From NCBI GenBank assembly GCA_002633025.1, contig NMRB01000302.1, positions 243,743 to 307,742 on the forward strand: a stretch of DNA of 64,000 nucleotides, given 5' to 3'. Positions 50,561 through 61,244 of this stretch are shown one piece after another (within the stretch, counting starts at the first letter, position 1; the number at the start of each line of letters is the position of its first letter). The position numbers were made by a program, and so were the translations under genes. The DNA is from Notospermus geniculatus (lineage: Eukaryota; Nemertea; Pilidiophora; Heteronemertea; Lineidae). Below the pieces are notes generated by a model. It made no database searches. It had not been told where the DNA came from and saw only the letters and a program-made list of their open reading frames with translations.

Positions 50561-51239
50561 GTATCTTCTCACTCATACCTGTCGTTCATAGACACCGTTA
50601 CAATAGCCAGAATACCGTCGATTTTCCGCATGGTGACAGCACTAGTCACAGGCCAGTCAGCGTGGGAATTGCTCCGTGCTTGGTCCTGCTGCTGTTTACA
50701 AGATCAATCAACATACAAACACAGTAATCTCATAGAGCATCCATTATCCACATCTTTAGCGATGTTTCAAAACAAAAAAGAGTGTTGCAATCCGGTCGTT
50801 CAGTCTCCGAGGATATATAGAAAAAGGGAAAAAATCCATACGCGTGGAAAATTGTCACTCTGTCATTTTTTTTTCGTGAACAATGAATATATTGATATTT
50901 TTTTGTATTTATCACAGGTCAAAACTTCAGACATACATGGTAAATCTGATGCCTGGAATGTATTACTTTCAATGCTGATGATCGTACTACGCATTTGGTA
51001 AATGTCACCACCGCTTGTCGATGTAAACTATTTATAGGACGGAATGTTCAATTGTAAAAATACCATACCTTACAATGCCACTGTTTGAGACATTCTGTGT
51101 AGTTGGTATCTACCTATCCGCTGTGTTTGCTCTTACACCTCATTCCATGGTAAGGGTGGTATTAGACCACCGCCGCCTTTTTGAATAGAAGAGGTGTATT
51201 ATACAAAAGCGAATGTACTCAGTTACATATGAAAGATTT
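50561..51239. other. no gene; one more GGGTGG/CCACCG pair
   Basis: GGGTGG at 51154-51159 and CCACC at 51167-51171 form the same type of dyad as in the viral-like promoters. The viral-derived segment may therefore reach at least to 51.18 kb. The plus-strand frame at 50531-51001 starts in the repeat and is not supported. Confidence 0.4.
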
Positions 51240-52470
51240 GACGTAGGTGATGTTTTCTACAAAATTCTTTCATACATTTCCCCGGCGGAGTTACTGTTGA
51301 AAACATCGAAGTTTGTATGAATTTTGTCTCGGTGGACGCTTCGTGGTCGTTTCAGTCGAAAAAATCCAAGATGACACTTTGGAGAAACATGACTTTTGAT
51401 ATTCAAACGAACCTGGAGCAAAAAGGGTTAAAGATATTGCAATGAAATTCGCACAGAGTAATCACAAGGTGTTTTGCTTCAATCTCATGCATTTTGGTGA
51501 TGATTGCTCTAATAGTTTGGGAGATGTAAACATTCAAAGTTAACACTTCATGTTCCGAATTTTATTTCAAAAAATCAACGTCACGTCAAACCTATACCGC
51601 GTACGTCATCGAGGTGGCCATGCCTGAAAATGTTCCTTGGGATGTCCTCGACCACACCCCGTTTGAATTTTTGAAATCCATCAAGCCGTTTTCCTCCTAC
51701 ATCGATAAACGTCTTTAATTTTCACAGAATAGTCACAAGATGTTGTGCTTCAATCTCATGCATTTTGGTGAAGATCGCTCAAATAGTTTGGGAGATATAA
51801 ACATTAAAATTTAACACTTCGTGGTCGAAATTTTATTTCAAAAAATCAACGTCACGTCCGGGGTACGTCATCGAGTTGGCCATGCATGAAAATGTTCCTT
51901 GGGGGGTCCTCGACCACACCCCGTTTGAATTTTTGAAATCCATCCAGTCGTTTTCCTCCTACATCGATAAACGTCTTTCAACAAGCTACTTTTTTCGAAC
52001 ATACAGTTTCCTCCTACATTTCCCGGACCGTAATTTTGTTGAAAACATACGATTTTGCATGTATTGTGCCTTAGTGGGCGATACGTGGTCGTTTCAGTCG
52101 AAAAAGTCAAAAATGACACTTTGGAGAATCATGACTTTTGATATTCAAACGAACCTGGACCAAAAAGGGTTAAAGCTATTTCGATGAAATTTGCACAAAA
52201 TAATCACAAGAGGTTGCTCTTCAATCTCATGCATTTTGGTGAAGATCGCTCTAACAGTTTTGCAGATATAGACATTCAAAATTAACACTTCATGGTCGAA
52301 ATTTTGTTACAAAAAATCGACGTCACGTCAAACCTATACGGGGTACGTCATCGAGTTGGCCATGCATGAAAATGTTCCTTGGGGGGTCCTCGACCACACC
52401 CCGTTTGAATTTTTGAAATCCATCCAGTCGTTTTCCTCCTACATCGATAAACGTCTTTCAACCCTAAAAG
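51240..52470 (+). repeat. tandem array, three copies of a ~110-bp core plus longer units
   Basis: GTCATCGAG(G/T)TGGCCATGC through TACATCGATAAACGTCTTT occurs at about 51608-51716, 51867-51978 and 52347-52460. A longer companion block (TCACAAG(A/G)TGTT..TTCAATCTCATGCATTTTGG) occurs at 51460, 51730 and 52205, and CGAACCTGGA(G/C)CAAAAAGGGTTA at 51410 and 52154. Frame 51876-52187 (103 codons) encodes VPWGVLDHTPFEFLKSIQSF, repeated in the other copies. The same protein-like frame in each copy probably only reflects duplication. Confidence 0.8.
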
Positions 52471-53574
52471 TCACGTGACCTTTGACCTAGTCGGGAGACC
52501 CCAATTTTACCAACTGGCGCGTGCACAGCTCTATTGGGGGTATAAGCGACGGTGGTTTTGACCCACCGGAAACGCCTCTGGGGGTGGTTTCACTTTAAAC
52601 ATGGCGTCTTCCCTTATTGTCGTAACCGTCCTAATGGTAATGATTTAAGATGAAAAATATATACACAAAGGTGACAAAGTTTTCTGATTAACATTGCTTT
52701 CAACACTATACTGATTCTTCAACCCTTTAAAAGCATACAGATTTTGAGCATGTTTATTGAGACTTAACCGAGGAAAGTAAAAGCTTGTTTACAAATGCGA
52801 ATAATCACACCGGAGTTTCTATGTTTGCTCAGCAGTTACCTCTAAGAGAGGATTTAAACCTATCATCCATGTGGGCTATTTGATCCAAGATGTTGGAAAA
52901 GAATTTAGAGATATTGGTTGATAACGGGTTTATAATAGATGTATATTAAGGAAAATGTGACAAAAGTGAATTTTTCACACCATTATTTGCATCAAAATTA
53001 TTCACTATGGTTGTTCAACTCATTGCTCCCATCGAAACAAAATAATCGAGTTTCCAAATATGACCTATTATAAATTATACGCTGACACCTTGACTGATGT
53101 TTCCTTTGGGCCTTGATGAAAAGTCATGAAACGTATACCGATATCACTGTCGACCAGGTCCGAGTGCGATTTTGTCATGTATAGGCAAAGGTTCGTGCGA
53201 TTCACGCGGAAGGTGAATTGATTCCTTAAAAATCACTGTGTAGGTGCTTGAAAATGGGCAACGTGTCTTCCACATGGCGGGAGAATGCAATCCACCCGGT
53301 CTGGACACAGCACCATTCACGGTTCGACGCGATACACCACCACGCATTCGGACGATTCGATCCGCCCGGAGCACGGAAATATAGGATATCACGCTGCGGT
53401 AAGCTCTGCTCTCCCGATCCGTGTGATCCCACTGAACGGAACGTCGTGCAGGTCTGTATTGACGCACCGGGTAGGTGTGAACAACCGACTCGTGCAGCTA
53501 TCCACACCCGGATCGGACACCAGGAATCTCGCCCTGTGTTCATGTGTTGACAAGTAGGTAAATAAACAGAGTGA
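52471..53574. other. no confident gene; GC-richer open frame at 53251-53550
   Basis: From 53144 to 53557 the GC content rises and long frames exist on both strands. The best is 53251-53550 (+), MGNVSSTWRENAIHPVWTQH at its N-terminus, about 99 aa with several Cys-Pro pairs. Overlapping opposite-strand frames of the same length argue for composition effects. No domain is recognised. A GGTAGGTAAATAA just after it could be a splice donor region. Confidence 0.3.
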
Positions 53575-53748
53575 TTATATGATCAGGCTATCGTATGCTG
53601 AAGGAATGAATAGTCCAGTGTCTCTATTGAGTTTGGGTTTGTGTCTTTTGATTTGAATGGCCTCCATCAGTTTTCTCTGGTAAAGCTGCTGTTTGTTTAA
53701 GACAACTGTCTTTTGCCATTCCACGGTGTAACCCGTGTTTGTATAGTG
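53575..53748 (-). pseudogene. Penelope-like element fragment: tail of a GIY-YIG domain
   Basis: The minus-strand frame of 58 codons ends at 53575 and contains LMEAIQIKRHKPKLNRDTGL after a Gln/Leu-rich helix, the C-terminal signature of the GIY-YIG domain of Penelope-like retroelements. Stops lie on both sides, so only this tail survives. It shares EAIQIKRH-x-P-x-x-NRD with the fragment at 5736-5863 but is a separate, divergent copy. Confidence 0.7.
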
Positions 53749-54220
53749 TTATTTGACTCGGCGCGAATAGTCCGCTTTAAGGAAAGATGCTTAAAGCGAA
53801 TCGACAGTCGTTTTGTAAACATAACGATGATGTTTGTAAACATTGCCCTCACAGCCAATCAGAATGCAGGAAATGAGTGTTTGTAAACAAAGATTCGTCC
53901 CCTTTTGCATTCAAATTTTTTCGCTAACACATCGCTTTAATATGTTAGTTGATAATTACCAAGTAATTATGGAAATGGTGTGATTGGAATCAGCTACTTT
54001 CCGACCGTGACTCGATGGAAAGAAATACGTTTCATTGCCTGATTGATCACAATCGTCGCAAACTTCATTTATCTTAAAGCAAATTCAAAACAACCCCCGG
54101 TCCAAATTGGTCTTTTTTCAGAAGGTTGAAGATCAATGTTGACAACGATCTGCATTTATTAGAAACCGATGCATTAGTTTTTGCCATTGTACCACCTACG
54201 ATTTCGACAGGGCGCAAACA
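53749..54220. other. no gene recognised
   Basis: TGTTTGTAAACA-type words at about 53811-53890 are short inverted pairs. Nothing else. Confidence 0.35.
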
Positions 54221-54882
54221 TTAACCCTTTCGGGACTGGACGAAGTCGGAAAGTGAACATTTCGTGACATGAATCTCTGATGTCTCTACAAAAACGCGCC
54301 TAGCTCCCTAAAACAGCAACCAAAACTGGCCACAAGACATTCATTCTGGAGGCAACTAAATGGACCACGACCTCATGCAGGTTTGCCTCTTCCAAAGTGT
54401 CTGTGAGAGAAGCAGGAGAGAGCCGAACATGCAAGTTGTGACGAAATAGTCGCATTCGGCCTACGTTTTCGTCAGGTTGCCAATCTTTAAACGTCTATAT
54501 CTCGATAACCGCTGCTCCTACGCGTTTGACGGTCGGTCAGAATGAACCTGCTTTTGTCTGCTCTTTCTTTTCGCACTAGTCGCGTCGTCGTATCTGCTTC
54601 CGTTTCCGAGATATGGCCATTTTGTCACAACATGTCAGATTTGCACTTTGGAGTCTGTCAATCTTGAGCCCGGGACAAAGGTTAAAATGCAATCTGACCG
54701 AGGTTTCTTCAAACAGAGCAAAACTGCGTGTTCGGAGGGGGGAGGTAGTCTCGCATTAAAACAATATGCAAATAGGACGTCGATCGGTCCACTGGTTACG
54801 ATTCTATGTCCGTTTGAATGTGCAAGGGTGTGTGGTACATGCCAATCTCGCCAAACGGCGAGATCCGTCCCGAAAGGGTTAA
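54221..54882. mobile_element. piggyBac-type non-autonomous element, 662 bp
   Basis: It begins TTAACCCTTTCGGGACTGGA and ends CCGTCCCGAAAGGGTTAA: TTAA target-site duplications with CCCTTT... terminal repeats of about 12 bp. TTAA + CCCT is the piggyBac signature. The interior has no transposase. Frames across it (54635-54892, - and 54648-55121, +) are incidental. Confidence 0.75.
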
Positions 54883-55755
54883 GGAACGCCAACCAACCTC
54901 ATACTCAGGTTCCCTACGGAACTACAGGAATCTACCAGGCTCTGTCAATGAACGCTCTCTGTCGGTGTGTCCTGATTGAAAACCTAACATTGAATACAGT
55001 GGCGCCGCCAGACCATCCTCAGAATATCAGGTCATTTACGGTCGTACCCTCCCAAACTGTACACAGTGCCGAATTTCTACGCAATATCGACACTGTCATC
55101 GAACGGCATCCGCCATTTTGATTTTTACGGCCGCGGATGGATATGTGATCAGGCCTCGCATATCACAACCGCGATGCTCCGCGAAAATCAGAACCTTGCG
55201 CTTAAACAACTACATTCACGCCTAAACTTCTCCCTGCAATCAATGTGTCACAAGTTCGAAGTGAATAGTAATAAATATATATTTCCCTTGACTTTAAGTG
55301 GAATAAGTGTATAACATCTGAGGGATGTTTGGTCACGTGGGTAAACAAAACGCACGCGGCCACGGACTACTTTGGTCTCAGAATAACTGTCGAAAAACCT
55401 CGAGATATCTTGCCACAAAATGATTATGCTTTACAAATATTTTTATTGTATCTTGCATCTGAGCCTCATTTTGACCTAAGCAGGCCTGTATAATATTATT
55501 TATGCCTTCCTGTGGGCGTATAACCGTGCACTAGATCTACTGCGCATGGCGACGCTTGCTTATTGAGTGAACGGTCGACCGCTTCACAATGGTAAGGAAT
55601 CCTTACACATATTACTGCGCGTCACTTCTTTTCAACATGGCGATGGCTGATCGATACTAGAGGGTGTTGTTTGTAACGCCCTCTAGTGTCAAGAATGGTA
55701 CCCTCCCTGAATGCCCTGGGGACATCCATCCCGTTTCGTTGGAGAAGAGAGACAT
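54883..55755. repeat. relative of the 26402/27290 repeat, then non-coding
   Basis: ACTCAGGTTCC(C/T)ACGGA, GAATACAGTGGCGCCGCCAG and CCTCAGAATATCAGG (54900-55035) match the 26.4-27.4 kb repeat in inverted orientation (there CCGTAGGAACCTGAG and TGGCGCCACTGTATTCAA). From 55100 on no gene is seen. Confidence 0.5.
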
Positions 55756-55905
55756 TATAAAAATGGTGCCCGGAGTGGAGGGCGGTAGAGCGAAATGTCA
55801 CCCCGAGAAAGCCATGTTGCCCGAGGCGCCAGCCGAGGGCAACATTGCTTTCGAGGGGTGACATTTCGCTCTACCGCCCGACACGACGGGCACCATTTTT
55901 TATAT
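55756..55905. mobile_element. palindromic MITE, 150 bp, TATA-flanked
   Basis: TATAAAAATGGTGCCCGGAG faces CGGGCACCATTTTTTATA. The inner arms GGGCGGTAGAGCGAAATGTC / GACATTTCGCTCTACCGCCC are perfect. The loop is about 30 bp (GCCCGAGGCGCCAGCCGAGGGC). Confidence 0.85.
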
Positions 55906-57114
55906 CGTACCGAAAGTCATCAGAGAGAAGTTCTCGTGGCGTTTATCATCGCTCAAATGATCCGCATTGCGCTGCACCACGCCTGATGTAATGTCGATGC
56001 GGACCTAGATGAACGCACGACACTGGACCCACATCGGCGCCGTTCGCTTGCTCATTTCTTTGAAATTGTGGGCTAACATGCGACAAGTTTGGGCTATTGT
56101 GTTCAGGAAAATGTTAACAGTTACCCCATGCTGTTGATGATCACAAAAGCTGACAATATTGACTGGTATTTTGACGATTTTGATTGCAAAACCGCCGTGT
56201 CATTTGAAGCGAGAAACAAAATGGCGGACGTGGGGCCGTCTCGAAGCATTTTGCGGGAAAACATTCCAACCGAAAATATTTTCCGGGCGAACATGCCGAA
56301 ATGTCCACCGCTCACGTGACCGCTCTCGGCCAATCACATTCACGGAAACTTACTTGAGGTACGATATTCCTTCATGTGTACTGGCCAATTGGTAATTCAC
56401 AAATAAACCATGCAGTGCAGTGGGAAAATGCCAATTGTCGTAATAACCAAATATCGCGCCAAGTGCTGCAATGTATGCATATATAGATCTGGTGTTACGA
56501 GTTACAAGATACCGGGCTCATAGCATTGTACATGTATCTCATTCCATAATTTATGCACGCTATCGAATGAGGGATGCCCAAACACATCAACTGGATCATA
56601 CCTTCGTGTTCTGGTTCCATTGTTTCATCCTCGTTATCTTGATAATCCGTGAGAATCATGTTGACGCGAAGTTAATTCAGGAATAATCAGAAACTCAGCC
56701 GCCATTTTGGGAATGGCCAAGATGGGATAGAAGCTTCACTGTGATTGGCTGGATTCGGCGGAGTTCAGTACGCCGCTGCTTCCCCAACGAAATGGCTAGG
56801 ATGTCGCCAGGGTCTGAACCAAGCGCGAGAAGGGGAGCCGGTTGTGAAGACCCTGGTTGGTCTAACATGTTCTCGAGGTATTACAAAGGGCGTGTATATT
56901 TCTGTAGACCACCACACAGCGGCGGGTGTGGTGTTTTTGTTCATGCCGTTCAGCTTTCAAATACGCCCCAGGTCGTTGCTCTACCTGGTCACCATAATAT
57001 ACAAAACAATAAAAAGAAAAAATCCAATGTATATTTATTTCTTTAATATAGTAACAAGAAACGACATATACATCGTACAATTTACATATAAATAGTCCCA
57101 GTCCTTCTGGACTT
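55906..57114. other. no gene; repeat relic at 56890-56960
   Basis: Overlapping frames at 56089-56395 on both strands are not protein-like. At 56890-56960 GACCACCACACAGCGGC...GTTTTTGTTCATGCCGTTCAGC is an inverted relic of the 26402-type repeat. AGGGTCTGAACCAAGCGCGAGAA at 56812 recurs at 57615. Confidence 0.4.
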
Positions 57115-57193
57115 AATTGTAAACTGAGGCGCTCACTCAGTCTCTGTATACCAATTGTAAACTGAGCCGCTCACTCAGTCTCTGTATACCAAT
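57115..57193 (+). repeat. tandem repeat, 38 bp x 2
   Basis: AATTGTAAACTGAG(G/C)CGCTC through TCTGTATACC occurs at 57115 and 57153. Confidence 0.85.
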
Positions 57194-57510
57194 ATGCGAA
57201 CTGCACTACATTACAGAGACTGAGACCAACGTTCCGAAATTTTGTTACGAGAATGTCTTACCTTAGTCCTAGTAGGAAAATTTTCTCTGTCATATTAGAG
57301 TATTTCTTTTCCCCAAGTAAAAATTCATCTGGTAGAAAGGACGCGATGACCTTCACCTTAGAAACCCGTTTCTATTAATTTCATATTCGTTATTTGTATC
57401 TCCTTGATGTGACCCCTCGCATAACATAAAACTGTTTGGGTCGGAGATTGTTTGGGCTACTCGCAGGGTACTGATGGACCCCTCGTTTAACATAGGCCAT
57501 TGAACCATCT

Positions 57511-57610
57511 TTTTTGAGATGGGGATTTGACCTAGTGGTTAAAGTGCTGGTGATTGATGCCTTATGCGAGGGTCCGTGGGTTCGAATCTGGTAGAAGGAC
57601 GCGATGACTT
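57511..57610 (+). mobile_element. tRNA-derived SINE head
   Basis: A-box TTGACCTAGTGGTTAAAGTG at about 57526 and B-box GTGGGTTCGAATCTGG at about 57576 lie in tRNA spacing. The words GGTAGAAAGGACGCGATGAC at 57331 and GGTAGAAGGACGCGATGACT at 57590 are direct repeats around it. Confidence 0.55.
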
Positions 57611-57848
57611 TCAGGGTCTGAACCAAGCGCGAGAAACCCGTTTCTATTTCATATTCAGTAAAAATTCATGGACTGAAATCTTAACAGTGCACATGCTACC
57701 ACAATAGACGAATTTAACATACGGTCCCGGGCGCGATGGATGTTGAAGTCGTCTATACCTTTTAAATAAAACTTTCCCCTTTCAGCACCACTATGAAGTA
57801 GCCTACATGTATGTAAGACGTGAACAACACAGCAGAGTCACAGGTCAG

Positions 57849-58129
57849 CAGGGCCGGATCCGGGGGGGGGGCGTGGGGGGCGTACGCCCCCCTATTTTTG
57901 GCAGAGTAGTGATTTTTTTAGCAAGAAAAATTTAATCACATAAAAATTCGAGTATTTTGCTCTCAGATGCCAGGAAAATGCATATAAAAGCACTTAAAAT
58001 TGTCAAATTTTTCTGGGGGAGGGCCCCCACACCCCCGTTTGGGCTTCATTCTTTCGGTGCTCACCACCTCGGGCGCGCGGCGTCGAGCTACGCCCCCCCC
58101 CCTTTCTGTCAATCCTGGATCCGGCCCTG
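57849..58129. mobile_element. hAT-type non-autonomous element, TIR CAGGGCCGGATCC
   Basis: It starts CAGGGCCGGATCC and ends GGATCCGGCCCTG. GGTCAG flanks it on both sides (57843-57848 and 58130-58135), at least part of a target-site duplication. Poly-G/poly-C blocks and GGCGTACGCCCCCC lie next to the TIRs. The interior shares TCTCAGATGCCAGGAAAATG with the SINE body at about 6435. Confidence 0.75.
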
Positions 58130-58213
58130 GGTCAGGGTCTATTTACATTACCCATGGAGGTATAATAAGCATGCATAAACATACAACGGATAAGTGTGAC
58201 ACTTAGGCTTAAT
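58130..58213. other. short spacer
   Basis: Nothing recognised. Confidence 0.3.
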
Positions 58214-58363
58214 GGGCCGTATGCACCAAATGAAGATTATCTTGAACTCAGGTTGAGCCACAACTTTTCCATTGTTACGTTATGGCCTGGCAAACCTGAA
58301 CAATTGAAAAGTTGTGGCTCAACCTGAGTAAAAGATAATTTTCGTTTGGTGCATACGGCCCAA
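58214..58363. mobile_element. MITE with TIR GGGCCGTATGCACCAAA
   Basis: GGGCCGTATGCACCAAATGA faces TTCGTTTGGTGCATACGGCCC, and inner arms TCAGGTTGAGCCACAACTTTTC / GAAAAGTTGTGGCTCAACCTGA are perfect over 22 bp. The loop is about 45 bp. Confidence 0.85.
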
Positions 58364-58370
58364 TTAGTTT

Positions 58371-58690
58371 TATGAATATTGGCCCAGAGACCTGAGCCCA
58401 TATTCATAAAACAACTCCAGTCTAAGTATGACACTTAGCCTTTGTTCAACACAAGAGAAAAGAATGACACTTTCACTTAGATTCCATATACATAAACATA
58501 CTTGAGTATCAGTACCCATGAGCATGCTGAACACTTATTCACGACGTAAATCAACGTCACGTGCCACCTCAAACGTCCATGGCCCATATTCATAAAACTA
58601 AAGTCTAAGTGTGACACATATCTTTCGTGTTGAACAAAGGATAAGTATCACAGTTAAACTTACATGTAGTTTTATGTATGTGGGCCCTGG
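58371..58690. repeat. cluster of GGCCCATATTCATAAAAC palindromic elements
   Basis: GCCCATATTCATAAAACAAC (58397), GGCCCATATTCATAAAACTAAAG (58580) and AGTTTTATGTATGTGGGCCC (ending 58686) are ends of one or two hairpin elements that also contain AAGTGTGACAC(A/T)TA and TTGTTCAACAC. Confidence 0.65.
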
Positions 58691-60545
58691 AACTCAAAGT
58701 CCCTCCAGGGACATAACCTAAGGCAAGAATATGAATGAAATATCACGTCAGGCAGTGCAGACGATAGACTGAAAGCCCGTCCTAACTCTTTTACGTAATG
58801 AAATTAACAAATATTAGGACGGGTAGTGGCCATGGCGTTCTAAAATGTCATTGGTCAGGGGTGGCGCATGTGGCAGAAATCAGAACTACTATTTTCTACT
58901 TTTAACTCTGGGGAACCCCTCTTCTGACTGGTCAAAGGTAAAGACAACGGTACGTCCGCCATGTTGAAATTACTCTCTGGACCGTTGCACTATGGGTAAA
59001 AAATACTCGTTAACATACATGAATAAATTAATTACTACCCGGGATTCCGGCCAGTATGGTGGCCACGACTGGTCCTACCATTCAGCAAAATTCAAAAGCG
59101 ACACCATCGGTAGGACGAGGTACTAGTCCCGGGTACTAGTCTAAGCAGACGAATTGCACTGCTGACCGAATACCGCAATCTGATGAAATACCAGATTAGC
59201 AATCGTGTCAATCTTAATATCTTCACATCTCACGACTGTTAGGAAGGGAATTTGCTATAGAGGCGTCACCTTTCGGAGAACGGCCACAACATGGAGAAAG
59301 CTCTCCTAAAAATAGTATGGTGACGTAGCTAAATCGGCTCAGTCGACGCCTACCTCCACAGCAGAGCCAATAGAATATTATTGAGGACCAGAAGTAGTCA
59401 ATCTGGGCATGCGCAGGAGGCATCTACTGTGAATTTATCACACTTTCAAATGCATTTTTTGAAGTCGTCTGATCGAACTTCAGATTACCAATATGCTCAA
59501 ATTGTTCTAAACATGTTTATCTATTGCAAGACGTTGACATTATCTTGATTTTTATAATACACCGCTGAGAAAAACGTAACCTTCGGCACAAAATTCCGGC
59601 ATTTCAGCTGACGCATGCTAGTCGCATGAGAGTCGATGCAATTCCTTGAATCTTGTAATAAGATCGCGGAAAAATAATAACGTTATCATGAAGAAGGGAA
59701 TTCCCGCTGCATATAAACATTGTCGTTTAACCGGTCACTGTCGGAGATTTTACAAAATCCTTTCGCCCAAAATATCTATGTTAACTTCTCTGTATTCAAA
59801 CCATTGTTTGCCACATTTGGTAGGCACCAATAGTTGTATTGTACGTGCATGCGTCTCGTTACTGTGGTTTCCTTTTGTAGGCCTCGACCATGTCGACGTG
59901 CATGGCTTAATTTTTAAGGGAATTCCTATTATATTCCAAATTAGGGCTCCATACAATCAAATTTCGTTCCGGGCCTTTTCCACTGTAAGCATTGACTTCT
60001 AACAGTCGTGATCTGGTACATACAAAAATAGAGTGGTTTTCATTCTCGTATGCTCTCCTCAATTTCCCATTTTACATATTTCATTTTTTAAATACCTCTG
60101 GCACATATCAAAATAAAATGATTTTCATCCACTCGAGTATTTTACATATCTTATTTGCTTTCTAATGCCGTCCTGAAGAAGTCAGAAAAGACACATTTAC
60201 GAAAAATGAAGTGGTCAAGGGACCACGTGCTCAACTGGGTTAAGTGTACCACCGAACAAATGACGAATGTGAAGTTGAAATGTTCAGGGGTCTGTCAACA
60301 ATGGTGGCACGTTTTTGGCTTGACCTAAAAAAAAATTCAATCCTGGTGTGAGGATAGCTTCTAACAACACCTTGAAGCCGAAATTGAGCATAGTTTAGCG
60401 GACATCCTGTCTTATGTAGGGGCGCTTTGTAAAAACCTTCTTTTTGCCATATCTCCTGAACACTGCTAGCTCGAGTCACAAATTTTTATCATATTTCACG
60501 GGATAATAATACATCACGTACCGTATTTTTAGCATAAGCCCTGCT
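58691..60545. other. no gene supported
   Basis: 1.85 kb. The frame at 59646-60002 (+) is hydrophobic but has no homology I recognise. No repeat of note. Confidence 0.4.
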
Positions 60546-60802
60546 CTCCATTAGAAAACGCTCAAAAGCATTGTTTGTTTCCGCGTCGTTGGTCACCGCA
60601 CGAAAAAATACAATGCTTTCAAGCGTTTTTGCGCACCGAAACGCTTCCATGGAAAGCAGGCCCTCGGGTGGGAGCGTTTCCGCGCTCCGTGCGCGAAAAC
60701 GCTCGAAATCATTGTTCGAAATCAAAACGCTCGAAATCATTGTTTGTTTCCGCGTCGTTGGTCACGGCGCAGAAAAAACAATGCTTTCGAGCGTTTCAAC
60801 GG
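60546..60802. repeat. multi-arm inverted repeat with AAACGCTC(G/A)AAA(G/T)CATTGTTTG
   Basis: AAAACGCTCAAAAGCATTGTTTG (60555), AAAACGCTCGAAATCATTGTT (about 60701 and 60725) and the reversed ACAATGCTTTC(A/G)AGCGTTT (60611 and 60779), with GTTTCCGCGTCGTTGGTCAC twice (60575 and 60745). The module is duplicated and inverted; frames across it on both strands are incidental. Confidence 0.65.
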
Positions 60803-61244
60803 AACGCCGCCCTAAGAAGACCCATGGCCTTTTCAGGGAAAGGGCCCTCAAAATCGTGAGTGCGGCGGCTGATCGAGCGGTGCGGTTCTTAACAAAGGAG
60901 AATGTCTTATTATTACAGTACGTTGCACAATTGACCTCCCTTCCGCGGCGCGCACCACCCGCGTACCACATGCAGCATCATTCTCGTACCATCCTCGTAT
61001 CTTCCTAGGATGTGGCGCGGCGTCATGGAAGGCATGCAGTGAAGACGTAACGTCATTCACCCGACGTCACGCAACAGAGACGCGTGACGTACCCGTACCA
61101 TCCGCGATGAACTGAAGGTTACCTTCCGCGCCATGTCCGAGGGAGGTACGCGGATTCTGGGAGGTCAATTGTGCAACGTACTGTAGGTGTACGGTTCATG
61201 TGGTGAAAGGAAGAAAGAGTAATGACAACTAAAGTCCATGCTTG
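60803..61244. other. no gene; imperfect inverted GTACGTTGCACAATTGACCTCC
   Basis: CAGTACGTTGCACAATTGACCTCCC at about 60917 faces GGAGGTCAATTGTGCAACGTACTG at about 61159-61183. A TIR element of about 265 bp (60916-61184) is likely, with GCGTACC/GGTACGC inner pairs. Confidence 0.6.

Noticed and set aside
31645-51180. Maverick/Polinton or adintovirus as the identity of the block
   Set aside because: No retroviral-type integrase, adenoviral-type protease, FtsK-type packaging ATPase or double-jelly-roll capsid frame is visible. The terminase motifs and UL52-like primase point to herpesvirus-type genes instead.
53144-53557. A confident protein-coding exon in the GC-rich stretch
   Set aside because: Frames of similar length exist on both strands and no domain is recognised, so composition explains them. 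Kept only as a low-confidence note.
54648-55121. 157-aa plus-strand gene
   Set aside because: It starts inside the piggyBac-type element and ends in a dispersed repeat.
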